From contig JAFNGF010000423.1 in NCBI GenBank assembly GCA_017885385.1, positions 1 to 12,051 on the forward strand: DNA of 12,051 nucleotides. The letters are read 5' to 3'. Shown in pieces: positions 1 to 7,170 of the stretch. The notes beneath the pieces are model-generated. The model was not told the origin of the DNA. It saw only the letters and a program-made list of their open reading frames with translations, and made no database searches. The position numbers and the translations under genes were made by a program. Position 1 is the first letter of the stretch, and each line of letters starts with the position of its first letter. Origin of the DNA: Planctomycetota bacterium (GTDB taxonomy: Bacteria > Planctomycetota > Phycisphaerae > Sedimentisphaerales > Anaerobacaceae).

Positions 1-186
1 ACGATAGCTCTTTGTATTCTTGCCGGGATTCGTGAAATCCTTGCCACCGGCTGCTTTTTCGGCGTTCGGGTAATGCCAGGCAGTTTTGTCCCCTGGCTGG
101 CGATGCAGATGCCGGTCGGCGCCTTCGTGACGCTGGGCTTACTGCTTGGGCTGGCAGGTGTCTTGACCAGAAGAAAGGCAAGCTGA
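1..186 (+). CDS. rnfE: RnfE, electron transport complex subunit E (3' part only)
   Basis: The window opens inside this gene; the last 61 codons and a TGA stop at 184-186 are visible. The peptide contains GIREILATGCFFGVRV, a hydrophilic loop typical of the RnfE/NqrD family, followed by a final membrane helix (VGAFVTLGLLLGLAGVL) and a basic tail (TRRKAS). RnfE is an integral membrane subunit of the Rnf complex, which exchanges electrons between ferredoxin and NAD and pumps Na+ or H+. The next gene, rnfA, starts one base after the stop, so the genes are translationally linked. NqrD is the main alternative for the fragment alone; the rnfB gene two positions downstream settles it as Rnf. The start and most of the protein lie outside the window. 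Confidence 0.9.
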   Translation, partial: TIALCILAGIREILATGCFFGVRVMPGSFVPWLAMQMPVGAFVTLGLLLGLAGVLTRRKAS

Positions 187-187
187 T

Positions 188-778
188 ATGGATAGATTCT
201 ACGTTCTGCTTATGGGTTTTCTTTCGGTCGTTTTGGTGAACAACTTTGTGTTTACCAAATTTCTTGGAACCTGCCCGTACTTGGGAGTTTCCGGAAGAAT
301 CGATAGCGCTTTCGGGATGGGATTGGCGGTTACCTTCGTTACCGCCCTTAGCGGAACACTGACCTGGCTGGTCGATTATTATATTCTCACCCCGCTGGGT
401 CTGGAAATAACGCGGTATATTTGCTACATCGTGATCATAGCCGGCGCCGTGCAATTAGTTGAGATGTATGTGCGGAAATTCTTCCCGTCGCTTTACGATG
501 CCTTCGGCATATTCCTGCCTCTGATTTCGACAAACTGCGTCATTCTGGGAGTGTGCCTTTTCATAGACATCTGGGGTATAGATAATCTGCTGGAGGTGGT
601 TGTGCTGAGCACCGGGACGGGCATCGGCTTTGCTGTTGCCATCTGTATAATGGCGGGTATTCGGGAGGAGTTGATTCTGTCTGATGTGCCGGCAGGTTTT
701 CAAGGTGCTCCGATTACCCTTATCACCGCCGGCGTCCTTACGCTGGCCTTTATGGGCTTCGCAGGAATGATAAAATGA
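188..778 (+). CDS. rnfA: RnfA, electron transport complex subunit A
   Basis: A 196-residue, very hydrophobic protein of the RnfA/NqrE family, with about six membrane segments. It begins with the characteristic N-terminal helix containing VLVNNFVFTKFLGTCPYLGV and has the family loop STNCVILGVCLF near residues 114-125. RnfA and RnfE are homologous, oppositely oriented membrane subunits; in solved Rnf structures they sandwich a [2Fe-2S] cluster between conserved cysteines, and the NNF..TKFLGTCP and STNC cysteines seen here fit that role. The length is normal for the family. The ATG at 188 follows the rnfE stop at 184-186 and has a weak purine-rich ribosome site (GAAAGG near 173-178). The stop overlaps the rnfB start by four bases (ATGA, 775-778), which suggests coupled translation within one operon. 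Confidence 0.95.
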   Translation: MDRFYVLLMGFLSVVLVNNFVFTKFLGTCPYLGVSGRIDSAFGMGLAVTFVTALSGTLTWLVDYYILTPLGLEITRYICYIVIIAGAVQLVEMYVRKFFPSLYDAFGIFLPLISTNCVILGVCLFIDIWGIDNLLEVVVLSTGTGIGFAVAICIMAGIREELILSDVPAGFQGAPITLITAGVLTLAFMGFAGMIK

Positions 779-1656
779 GCTGGGCCCAGATAACGCAATT
801 ATGGAATAGTGCCTGGCCTGCGGGCCTGACGATGCTTGGGTTGGGCACGGGCTTTGCCATAGTGCTTTTGATTGCCTACGAAAGGCTCAAAGTTCAGGTC
901 GACCTGAAGACGGAACAAGTCCACAAGGCTCTGCCGAACCTTGACTGCGGCGGGTGTGGTTTCGCCGGCTGTATGCAATATGCGCAGGCACTTCTGAAAA
1001 GTCCCAGCCTGCTCGGAAGATGCGCACCAGGCGGACCGGCGACGGCAGCGGAAATCGCGCGGATCCTGAATCTTCAAATCAGCGACTCTGGACCGCTTCA
1101 AAGACCGATTGTGCGCTGCCGTTCCCACAGCGGCGATAAAACCTATTATGCCAAGTATCAAGGAATACAAAGCTGTACCGCTGCCAATGCCTTGCCTAAT
1201 GCCCAGGCCTGCAAGTTCGGCTGCCTCGGATTCGGCGATTGTATAAGGGCTTGCCGATTCGACGCCCTACACGTCGTTGATGGCCTGGCAACGGTCGATT
1301 ACGAAAAATGCACCGGGTGCTCAGTCTGCACCAGAGCCTGCCCGCGCAATCTGATCGAGATGCTGCCTTTTTATCACGAGAATATGATGATTGTCGCTTG
1401 TAGCAGCCAAGAAACCGGCAAGGTGACACGGTCAATGTGCACGGTCGGCTGCATTGGTTGCGGGCTTTGTGCCAAGCAGAGCGATATATTTTTAGTTGAA
1501 GATAATTTAGCCCGTGTCAATTACGTAAAATACCAGCCCAATGAGCAGACCAAAGCCGCGATGGAAAAATGCCCGACCGGCGTAATTGTCTATCGCGGCA
1601 AATCCGCCCTCGAACCCCGCCAGCCGGTTTCGAAGGCCGCCGTCGCATCAAAATAA
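775..1656 (+). CDS. rnfB: RnfB, iron-sulfur subunit of the Rnf complex
   Basis: A 293-residue protein with one N-terminal membrane helix (about residues 14-35) followed by cytoplasmic iron-sulfur domains. A 4Fe-4S domain has C58, C61, C66 and C83 (CGGCGFAGC, then RCAPGG). The ferredoxin-like region then carries GCLGFGDCIRAC, CTGCSVCTRACP and CTVGCIGCGLC, plus a last CP in MEKCPTG, enough ligands for several further clusters. RnfB is the presumed entry point for ferredoxin electrons. The long multi-cluster form and its position after rnfE-rnfA match the rnfCDGEAB order of clostridia and Bacteroidetes, rather than the proteobacterial rnfABCDGE order. AGGAA at 763-767 precedes the ATG. Its 3' end (1560-1609) is repeated exactly on the other strand at 11879-11928. 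Confidence 0.95.
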   Translation: MSWAQITQLWNSAWPAGLTMLGLGTGFAIVLLIAYERLKVQVDLKTEQVHKALPNLDCGGCGFAGCMQYAQALLKSPSLLGRCAPGGPATAAEIARILNLQISDSGPLQRPIVRCRSHSGDKTYYAKYQGIQSCTAANALPNAQACKFGCLGFGDCIRACRFDALHVVDGLATVDYEKCTGCSVCTRACPRNLIEMLPFYHENMMIVACSSQETGKVTRSMCTVGCIGCGLCAKQSDIFLVEDNLARVNYVKYQPNEQTKAAMEKCPTGVIVYRGKSALEPRQPVSKAAVASK

Positions 1657-1661
1657 TATTT

Positions 1662-1687
1662 AGCCCCGCAATTCATTGCGGGCTTTG
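1662..1687 (+). terminator. Probable intrinsic terminator of the rnf operon
   Basis: Six bases after the rnfB stop, AGCCCCGCAAT (1662-1672) can pair with ATTGCGGGCT (1675-1684) across a two-base gap, giving a GC-rich stem of about ten pairs with one bulged C, followed by TT. The T tract is short and interrupted (TTTGACCAATTTT), so efficiency is uncertain, but placement and stem strength fit the operon end. Confidence 0.55.
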
Positions 1688-1773
1688 ACCAATTTTGCCC
1701 CCTTGCAGATGCGTCATTTGATTTGTATCATGTAACCGGTGAAGAAGCAGTCAACCCGACAGAGAAGGCAATC

Positions 1774-2106
1774 ATGGGCAAAGTCCAAAACTTAACTAAG
1801 AGCTATATCCGCCAGATGGTCAAATGCATCGTAACGCAATTCCAGCCGGACAAAATTATTCTTTTCGGCTCGCACGCCCGTGGACAGGCTGGACGGGATA
1901 GTGATGTGGATTTGCTTATTGTGATGCCCGTCTCGGGTTCAAAGCGCGAAAAGGCCATAGAAATTGCGGTGGCGCTGCATGACATTCCTGTTGCCAAGGA
2001 TGTTATCGTGGTCACTCCCGATGACTTCGAGTGGCGTAAGGAGATTGTCGGCACTGTTGAGCGACCTGCTGTTCGCCAGGGGAAGCTGCTGTATGGACGA
2101 AAATAG
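1774..2106 (+). CDS. Minimal nucleotidyltransferase, MNT (MntA-like) antitoxin type
   Basis: A 110-residue protein with the small polymerase-beta-like nucleotidyltransferase fold. It has GSHARG at G32-S33 and the catalytic acids D44 and D46, matching the GS-x10-DxD pattern of MNT antitoxins. The third acidic strand is probably in KDVIVVTPDDFEW. In characterised HEPN-MNT pairs, MntA-type proteins AMPylate a tyrosine of the HEPN RNase toxin. The partner normally starts at the overlapping ATG; here an ATG at 2093 overlaps the end but its frame closes after 17 codons (see that entry). The ATG at 1774 is chosen because AGAGAAGG lies five bases upstream. A TTG at 1723 would add 17 residues with no visible ribosome site. 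The active-site residues look intact, so an enzyme is plausible even though the partner appears lost. Confidence 0.85.
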   Translation: MGKVQNLTKSYIRQMVKCIVTQFQPDKIILFGSHARGQAGRDSDVDLLIVMPVSGSKREKAIEIAVALHDIPVAKDVIVVTPDDFEWRKEIVGTVERPAVRQGKLLYGRK

Positions 2107-2146
2107 CAGAACCGCTGACGAGAAATTTCAAATATCGAATATCTGA
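2093..2146 (+). pseudogene. Remnant 5' end of a HEPN-type partner gene
   Basis: The ATG at 2093 lies inside the last codons of the nucleotidyltransferase gene, the usual overlap for MNT-HEPN pairs. The frame reads MDENSRTADE and then runs into KFQISNI and a stop at 2144-2146. HEPN proteins of this class commonly begin with a short acidic/polar start followed by a W-L-x-K/R-A helix; only the pre-helix part is here. The break coincides with the change from coding-like sequence to AT-rich filler (about 2123 onward). I infer a deletion or replacement of the rest of the gene. With ten residues this rests on position and style, not homology. Confidence 0.4.
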
Positions 2147-2184
2147 ATCCGAAACAAATTCAAATGACAAAAACTCAAAATTCC
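2123..2184. repeat. AT-rich degenerate filler repeat
   Basis: A low-complexity stretch of imperfectly reiterated words of the type AAATTTCAAATATCGAATA and CAAATTCAAATG. The same style resumes at 2349-2370 on the far side of the inverted-repeat element, near 8720-8765, and at the right end of the window (12014-12051). No reading frame is supported here. Confidence 0.55.
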
Positions 2185-2348
2185 GTAACCGTTCACAGCG
2201 ATAAATCAGCGTTTTTATGTCATTGCGAGGCCTTTAGGCCGAAGCAATCCTAACCTCTCGTAGTGCTGAGATTGCCGCGCTCGGCTCTGCCTCGCTCGCA
2301 ATGACGAAAAATGGCCAAAATTCGACATGTTACCCTGTGAACGGTTAC
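2185..2348. mobile_element. MITE-like element 1 with 14-bp perfect terminal inverted repeats
   Basis: GTAACCGTTCACAG at 2185-2198 is the exact reverse complement of CTGTGAACGGTTAC at 2335-2348, bounding 164 bp with no gene. Inside is a second perfect inverted repeat, GTCATTGCGAG (2219-2229) against CTCGCAATGAC (2295-2305), and a third level pairs GCAATC (2244-2249) with GATTGC (2270-2275). GGCCTTTAGGCC at 2229-2240 adds a small hairpin. The flanks are AAAATTCC (left) and AAAATTTC (right), a possible imperfect target duplication, although the filler is too simple for this to be strong. The whole could form one long nested hairpin. No transposase is nearby, so any movement would be in trans. 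Confidence 0.6.
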
Positions 2349-2400
2349 AAAATTTCGATATTAGGATTTAGTCCAAAGATTGGTATGCTACGGACTACGG

Positions 2401-2550
2401 ACTGACCGATTTTTCGGTAGGACACTGCCATAAGTGAGTATTTAACAGTGACATATCGCACTTTGTCATTCCCGCGCAAGCGGGAATCCACTCAAGCGAT
2501 ATGTTAATGGATTCCTGCTTCCGCAGGAATGACACGACGAATCGGTCAGT
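2401..2550. mobile_element. MITE-like element 2 with 11-bp perfect terminal inverted repeats
   Basis: ACTGACCGATT (2401-2411) is the exact reverse complement of AATCGGTCAGT (2540-2550), bounding 150 bp with no gene. A second inverted pair lies within: ACATATCGC (2451-2459) and GCGATATGT (2496-2504). The centre carries the paired-hairpin repeat at 2465-2533, described separately. The element starts 52 bp after element 1 and ends 46 bp before the LOG gene start. A T-rich run (2555-2568) follows it and, with the hairpins, might also stop transcription from the left. Confidence 0.55.
2465..2533. repeat. Double-hairpin palindromic repeat (GTCATTCC...GGAATGAC)
   Basis: Two 26-bp arms, 2465-2490 and 2508-2533, are inverted copies of each other with three mismatches. 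Each arm is itself a perfect hairpin: ATTCCCGC-GCAA-GCGGGAAT on the left and ATTCCTGC-TTCC-GCAGGAAT on the right. The differences between arms keep each arm's own stem paired (C/G pairs exchanged for T/A pairs), which suggests the structure is maintained. Repeats of this general form occur dispersed in many bacterial genomes. Confidence 0.65.
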
Positions 2551-2596
2551 TTGAGTTTTTTATTTTTAATCTTTGAGTTCGCAGAGAGGTTTCTCT

Positions 2597-3286
2597 ATGG
2601 CCAACACTTTCAGCAGCCCCGTCCAGGATCTGTGGCGAATATTCACGATAATGGCCGAGTTCGTTGAAGGCTTCCAGGAGCTTTCTTCAATTGGGCCGGC
2701 GGTGTCGTTCTTCGGCTCCTCAAGGGCTAAGCCGAAGCAGCAATACTACAAACTTGCCCAGGAAACCGCCTACAAAATCGCAAAAGCCGGGTTTGCTGTA
2801 ATAACCGGCGGCGGCAGCGGAATTATGGAAGCAGCAAATAAAGGAGCTGTAGAAGCGGGCGGCAAAAGCATCGGGCTGAATATCGACCTGCCATTGGAGC
2901 AAATTCCCAACAAATATCAGAACCTGCCGCTGAACTTCAGGTATTTCTTCTGCCGTAAAGTAATGTTCCTAAAGTATGCCCACGGCTTCATCGTTTTCCC
3001 CGGCGGCTACGGGACGATCGATGAGTTTACCGAGGCGCTTATGCTGATTCAGACACTAAAGCAGGGTTATTTCCCCATTATCTTAATGGGCGGCGAATAC
3101 TGGCAGGGACTGATTAACTGGATGCAGCAAAAGATGCTCAAGGAATACAATCACATCTCTGCCGTAGATATGAAGCTATTCACGGTTGTAGATGACCCGG
3201 AGGTTGCGGTTAAAATCATTGTGGATTTCAGGGACGCTAAAGGCCGTGGCGGAATCGACCTGCCGCAGGGGATGAGAAAAGGATAG
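2597..3286 (+). CDS. LOG-family protein (TIGR00730), nucleoside 5'-monophosphate phosphoribohydrolase-like
   Basis: A 229-residue soluble protein of the LOG family, once labelled 'lysine decarboxylase'. It has a Rossmann-like fold with FFGSSRA near residue 38, the GGGSGIMEA loop at 71-79, and the signature PGGYGTIDE at P135-E143. The family motif PGGxGTxxE and an upstream arginine form the active site that hydrolyses the N-glycosidic bond of nucleotides such as AMP or cytokinin monophosphates to give the base and ribose 5-phosphate. The bacterial substrate is unknown, and a housekeeping nucleotide role is likelier than hormone production. The ATG at 2597 is preferred over a TTG at 2573 because GAGAGG (2584-2589) sits seven bases upstream. 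The next gene begins about 39 bp downstream on the same strand and may be cotranscribed. Confidence 0.88.
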   Translation: MANTFSSPVQDLWRIFTIMAEFVEGFQELSSIGPAVSFFGSSRAKPKQQYYKLAQETAYKIAKAGFAVITGGGSGIMEAANKGAVEAGGKSIGLNIDLPLEQIPNKYQNLPLNFRYFFCRKVMFLKYAHGFIVFPGGYGTIDEFTEALMLIQTLKQGYFPIILMGGEYWQGLINWMQQKMLKEYNHISAVDMKLFTVVDDPEVAVKIIVDFRDAKGRGGIDLPQGMRKG

Positions 3287-3325
3287 GCTATCTAAGAAAC
3301 ACTACTACTCGATTTGCCGGCAGCG

Positions 3326-5695
3326 ATGCGTAAGCTCGTCATATACTTGCTCGTATGCGTCATAATACTGGGCGGCGCTATCACAGCGTTATTAATCTTG
3401 CGCAAACCCCCCATCCGCGTTGAAGACGTGCTGGCAGTTTACAATGACCAGGCCCAATACAGCAGGCTCACCATCACTTATCCACTTAACGAAACGCTCT
3501 TTCCTCCGGAGATTGTGCCGCCCACCTTCCGCTGGCAAGACGGCAATACGCAGTCCGGAGCTTGGCTGGTCGCCGTCAAATTCCAGGATCAGGAACAGAT
3601 GAGCTTCCTGAGCAGCTATGCCCAATGGACGCCCAGCGCCGAGGACTGGGAGATCATAAAGAATAGGTCTCTGGAAAAAGACGCAGAAGTTACCATTCTG
3701 GGCGTCACTGGCTCTAATCCTGTAAAAGTCATCTCAAAAGGTCGAATTTCGATTAAAACATCGAAAGACCAGGTCGGCGCACCTTTGTTCTACCGCGATG
3801 TAGACCTGCCTTTCATCAATGCCGTCAAAGACCCATCACACATCAGATGGCGTTTCGGTGCGATTTCCTCGCCAAAGCAGCCGCCGGTCGTTCTTGAGAA
3901 TTTGCCGGTCTGCGGAAACTGCCACTCGTTCCCACGGGATGGAAAAATCCTCGCGATGGATGTGGACTATGCCAACAGTAAAGGCTCGTATGTCATTACG
4001 CCGGTTGCAGAAGAAATGACACTTGCCACAAGTGACATCATCACATGGGATGATTACCGAAAGGAGGACGGCGAGGACACCTTTGGTCTTCTTTCCCAGA
4101 TCTCTCCGGACGGCAGGTTCGTCGTCAGCACAGTCAAGGACAAGTCCGTCTTTGTGCCAAGACCGGACCTTGCCTTTTCTCAGCTTTTCTTTCCGATTCA
4201 GGGCATCCTCTGCGTATATGACAGGCAGACGGGTACTTTCAAGGCGTTGCCCGGCGCCGACGACCCGCAGTACGTTCAGAGCAATCCCTCGTGGAGCCCG
4301 GACGGCAAGAGTATTGTCTTTGCCAAATCCAGAACGTACAGGCTCAAGACCGTCCGCGATAAGGGCAAGGTGCTTCTGTCCGCTGAAGAATGTAGAGAGT
4401 TTCTCGAAGAGGGTAAGACCTTCCTATTCGATCTATATAAAATTCCATTCAATGAAGGAAGAGGCGGTACGCCCGCGCCCCTCGAGGGGGCTTCCAACAA
4501 CGGCATGAGCAACTTCTTCGCCAAATACTCGCCCGACGGCAAATGGATTGCCTTCTGCAAAGCAAAAAGTTTTATGCTGCTCCAGCCCGACAGCGAGCTG
4601 TACATTATCCCCGCAGAGGGAGGCCAGGCCAGAAGATTGGAGTGCAACACAAGCCGGATGAACTCCTGGCACAGCTGGTCGCCAAACGGCAAGTGGCTGG
4701 TATTTTCGTCAAAGGCGTATTCAGACTATACGCAGCTTTTCCTTACGCACATCGATGAACAAGGCCGCAGCACACCCGCCGTCCTGCTGTCGCATTTAAC
4801 GGCTCCGGACCGAGCCGCGAACATACCGGAGTTCGTCAAGCTGAACCCTGACGGCATAAAGACAATCCGCGAACAATTCGTGGATGATTTATCTTTTGTC
4901 AGAGCCGCAACTCAGTTCGTCAAGGCAAAAGATTTCGACCGGGCCGTGCAGGCTTGTAGAAAGGCGCTGGAGCTAAATCCTAAGAACGCCGAAGCGCACC
5001 ACACCTTGGCGTTCGCCCTGAAAAATAAAGGTATGCTGAAGGATGGAATCCCCCACTTGCTGGAAGCGGTCCGCCTCGATCCTAATCACATCGACGCGCG
5101 CTACAACCTCGGTTTGGCAATGACTTACCAGGATAAGCTCGATGAGGCGATAGCGCACTTCTCGAAGGTTTTGCAGCTTGACCCCAACCACGCTAAAGCA
5201 CATGCCGACCTGGCATCCGTTCTGCTGCTAAAAAATATGCCCGGCGAGGCCGCGACACATCTTTCGCAGGCGATACGCATCGACCCGAACTACGCCAACG
5301 CATACTACAACCTTGCCGAGGCGATGCTGCTACAAGCAAAGCCCGATGCCGCAATCAAGTACTTGTTGGAGGTTCTAAGGATTGAACCAAATGACGCCCA
5401 GGCCCACTATAAGCTGGCGCTGGTCCGGGCGCTGCAAGGCCGGATCAACCAGAGCCTAGCGTATTACTCCAAAGCCGTCTCGCTGAAGCCAGACATCGAC
5501 ACGTCGGCCTTACTGCATCACCTTCTTGGAGGCAGCTACGCCGAGGCTCGGCGGTTTCACGAGGCGCTTCTATCTGAAGAGAAAGCCCTAAAGCTCGCTC
5601 GTCCCGCCAAAGACCAAGAGCTTATCCGGAAAATCCAGAGAGCCCTTGAGCTCTATAGGCAGCTGGACAAATCTTACCGGAGCGATAACAGATAA
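3326..5695 (+). CDS. Membrane-anchored PD40 (TolB-like) propeller protein with CxxCH motif and C-terminal TPRs
   Basis: A 789-residue protein. Residues 1-26 form an uncleaved-looking signal anchor (MRKLVIYLLVCVIILGG), placing the rest outside the cytoplasm. A beta-rich N-terminal domain carries TITYPLNETLFPPEIVPPTF. At C196-C199-H200 there is a single CGNCH, a candidate c-type haem site. Four PD40/TolB-like blades follow, marked by SPDG at about 260, WSPDGK at 323, YSPDGKW at 401 and WSPNGKW at 451. From about 527 to 765 lie six to seven TPR units with conserved A..L..P/N-A-A spacing. Propeller plus TPR implies protein or glycan binding; if haem is attached, it may sense or transfer electrons. 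I cannot name a function. The ATG at 3326 is used instead of a TTG at 3314; neither has a strong ribosome site. Confidence 0.8.
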   Translation: MRKLVIYLLVCVIILGGAITALLILRKPPIRVEDVLAVYNDQAQYSRLTITYPLNETLFPPEIVPPTFRWQDGNTQSGAWLVAVKFQDQEQMSFLSSYAQWTPSAEDWEIIKNRSLEKDAEVTILGVTGSNPVKVISKGRISIKTSKDQVGAPLFYRDVDLPFINAVKDPSHIRWRFGAISSPKQPPVVLENLPVCGNCHSFPRDGKILAMDVDYANSKGSYVITPVAEEMTLATSDIITWDDYRKEDGEDTFGLLSQISPDGRFVVSTVKDKSVFVPRPDLAFSQLFFPIQGILCVYDRQTGTFKALPGADDPQYVQSNPSWSPDGKSIVFAKSRTYRLKTVRDKGKVLLSAEECREFLEEGKTFLFDLYKIPFNEGRGGTPAPLEGASNNGMSNFFAKYSPDGKWIAFCKAKSFMLLQPDSELYIIPAEGGQARRLECNTSRMNSWHSWSPNGKWLVFSSKAYSDYTQLFLTHIDEQGRSTPAVLLSHLTAPDRAANIPEFVKLNPDGIKTIREQFVDDLSFVRAATQFVKAKDFDRAVQACRKALELNPKNAEAHHTLAFALKNKGMLKDGIPHLLEAVRLDPNHIDARYNLGLAMTYQDKLDEAIAHFSKVLQLDPNHAKAHADLASVLLLKNMPGEAATHLSQAIRIDPNYANAYYNLAEAMLLQAKPDAAIKYLLEVLRIEPNDAQAHYKLALVRALQGRINQSLAYYSKAVSLKPDIDTSALLHHLLGGSYAEARRFHEALLSEEKALKLARPAKDQELIRKIQRALELYRQLDKSYRSDNR

Positions 5696-5779
5696 CATCA
5701 CCCAATATAATCCATTGACCCTGACAAACCTTCCGCCGCAGTCCGCCGCAGTGCAACAGCGCTCGGGCACGGCGCCCGG

Positions 5780-7156
5780 CTATTCCTTATCATCCACAGG
5801 CGATCCGGCAGCGGTTCCGCTCGTCAGGCGGTACCAGTCCACTTTTCTGGTCAAGAACATAATCGTTGCCAACGCAACAAACAGCCCTATTGAGCCGACC
5901 AGAAGTGCGTAATCCTCGATCATTAGAAGCACGTATAGGTATATATACAAAAGCGTCACTACCAAGCCAACGACCATAGCGCGCCTGGTAGTTTTCAAAA
6001 CGGCTGCCGAATACGATGTGACTAGAATTATGATCGCACCGCTGGCGGCCGCATAAGCCGGCACAAATCCAAAATGTTCGGCAAGCGAAAGCTCAAGCAG
6101 GTAAAATATACACATACCCGCGCCGGTAAGCAGGTATTGCACGGGGTGAATGCGAATTTTAATTAGGACTTCAAAGAGCCATAAAGTGGCAAATGTCAGC
6201 ACGAGAAAGAGAATCTGGTATTTTACGCTGCGCTGCGACATTCTATAATGGTCAACGGGCGAAATCATATTGACGCCGAAAAGGGATGACGAAACAGCAT
6301 ACTCCAAATTTGACGAGGATTGCCATTTTTGGGGATAGTTTCTGCTCAAAAAAGGTATGTTCCAGGTGGCGTCAAATCCGTCCTGATTGACCGTGCGCTC
6401 TATAGGAAGCCAAGTCCCCTGAAAGCTCGGCGAGCACCAATTCGAGCTGACCTGGACTTCCGTATCACGCCCAAAGGGGGCGAAGAACGCCCCGATGCCG
6501 CCGTTTAGCTCCAACGAAAATGAAAAATTAAAGCTCTGACCCTCTAAGCGGTCCGCCAGTTTCACGTGAATTCCTTGCTGATTAGGCCCGAATTCGCCGG
6601 CGCTGGGCAAAAAGCCTAACGGCTCGTTATTCCACATAAGCACCGGCGATTTTGTCATCGCTCGTGCATCGCTGATGCGCAGGCAAAGATAAGCGCGGTC
6701 CCACAGAATATCATTGCTGTCGATGCTCCATTCTGAGAAATCAGGCCGAGAGAAACAGCCGCTCAGAGCAACCGACATCCTGTAAACTGGTATCTTGAAT
6801 ATGCCCCTATACCGCAGCTCAGTCTCGATTTTTCCTGAAATCTTCAGCGATTCAGGAAGGAAAGTCGCATATTCAACCTCCGATCGAGGCGGTTGCTGTC
6901 TCCGATTGTCCGCCGGCAAAGACCTGTTCACATAAGGGACAACGATTGCGGGGCCAATCAGCGATTGACTTGCGCCCCACTTGGCCGTTACTTCGTTAAC
7001 CGCCTGCTCGCGCGTCTGCTCACGTTCTTTGATTATTCCTCGGATCTTAAAAATGGGTATCTGAAGCAAGAGAATCAGCAGACCGATGAGCAGCACTTTC
7101 GTAAGGTGAGAATTTCTGAGCGATTCTAAGACGTTATCTTTCCGGATGTCAGTCAT
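5780..7156 (-). CDS. creD: CreD family inner membrane protein
   Basis: A 458-residue protein of the CreD family (cell envelope integrity; colicin E2 tolerance in Escherichia coli). It has one N-terminal membrane helix (about residues 19-37), a large predicted periplasmic beta-rich domain beginning with the family phrase SLIGPAIVVPYV, the conserved FGVNMISPVDHYRMSQRSVK segment, and five or six C-terminal helices from about residue 310. Its biochemical role is unknown; in enterobacteria it belongs to the CreBC regulon, but no creB or creC is visible here. The ATG at 7156 is chosen because TAGGGAGG lies about six bases upstream (7162-7169). A GTG at 7183 would overlap the preceding gene. It starts 14 bp after that gene's stop, so the two form a likely operon. 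Confidence 0.88.
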   Translation of the reverse strand: MTDIRKDNVLESLRNSHLTKVLLIGLLILLLQIPIFKIRGIIKEREQTREQAVNEVTAKWGASQSLIGPAIVVPYVNRSLPADNRRQQPPRSEVEYATFLPESLKISGKIETELRYRGIFKIPVYRMSVALSGCFSRPDFSEWSIDSNDILWDRAYLCLRISDARAMTKSPVLMWNNEPLGFLPSAGEFGPNQQGIHVKLADRLEGQSFNFSFSLELNGGIGAFFAPFGRDTEVQVSSNWCSPSFQGTWLPIERTVNQDGFDATWNIPFLSRNYPQKWQSSSNLEYAVSSSLFGVNMISPVDHYRMSQRSVKYQILFLVLTFATLWLFEVLIKIRIHPVQYLLTGAGMCIFYLLELSLAEHFGFVPAYAAASGAIIILVTSYSAAVLKTTRRAMVVGLVVTLLYIYLYVLLMIEDYALLVGSIGLFVALATIMFLTRKVDWYRLTSGTAAGSPVDDKE

Positions 7157-7170
7157 AATTATCCTCCCTA

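Noticed and set aside
1723..1773. TTG start extending the nucleotidyltransferase
   Set aside because: No ribosome site precedes it, whereas the ATG at 1774 has AGAGAAGG at good spacing and gives a normal family length.
2185..2550. CRISPR array or tRNA gene
   Set aside because: The repeats are inverted and nested, not regularly spaced direct repeats, and no cloverleaf with a T-loop was found.
2597..3286. Lysine decarboxylase
   Set aside because: PGGxGTxxE proteins of this length are LOG-family phosphoribohydrolase-like proteins; the decarboxylase label is historical.
4023..4508. Open frame of about 161 codons inside the PD40/TPR gene
   Set aside because: It is arginine/serine-rich, has no domain and is fully nested in a strongly supported gene in another frame.
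5696..5779. Terminator between the convergent TPR and creD genes
   Set aside because: The only stem seen (CGGGC/GCCCG near 5763-5777) has no T run on either strand; a 10-bp tandem of CCGCCGCAGT nearby looks incidental.
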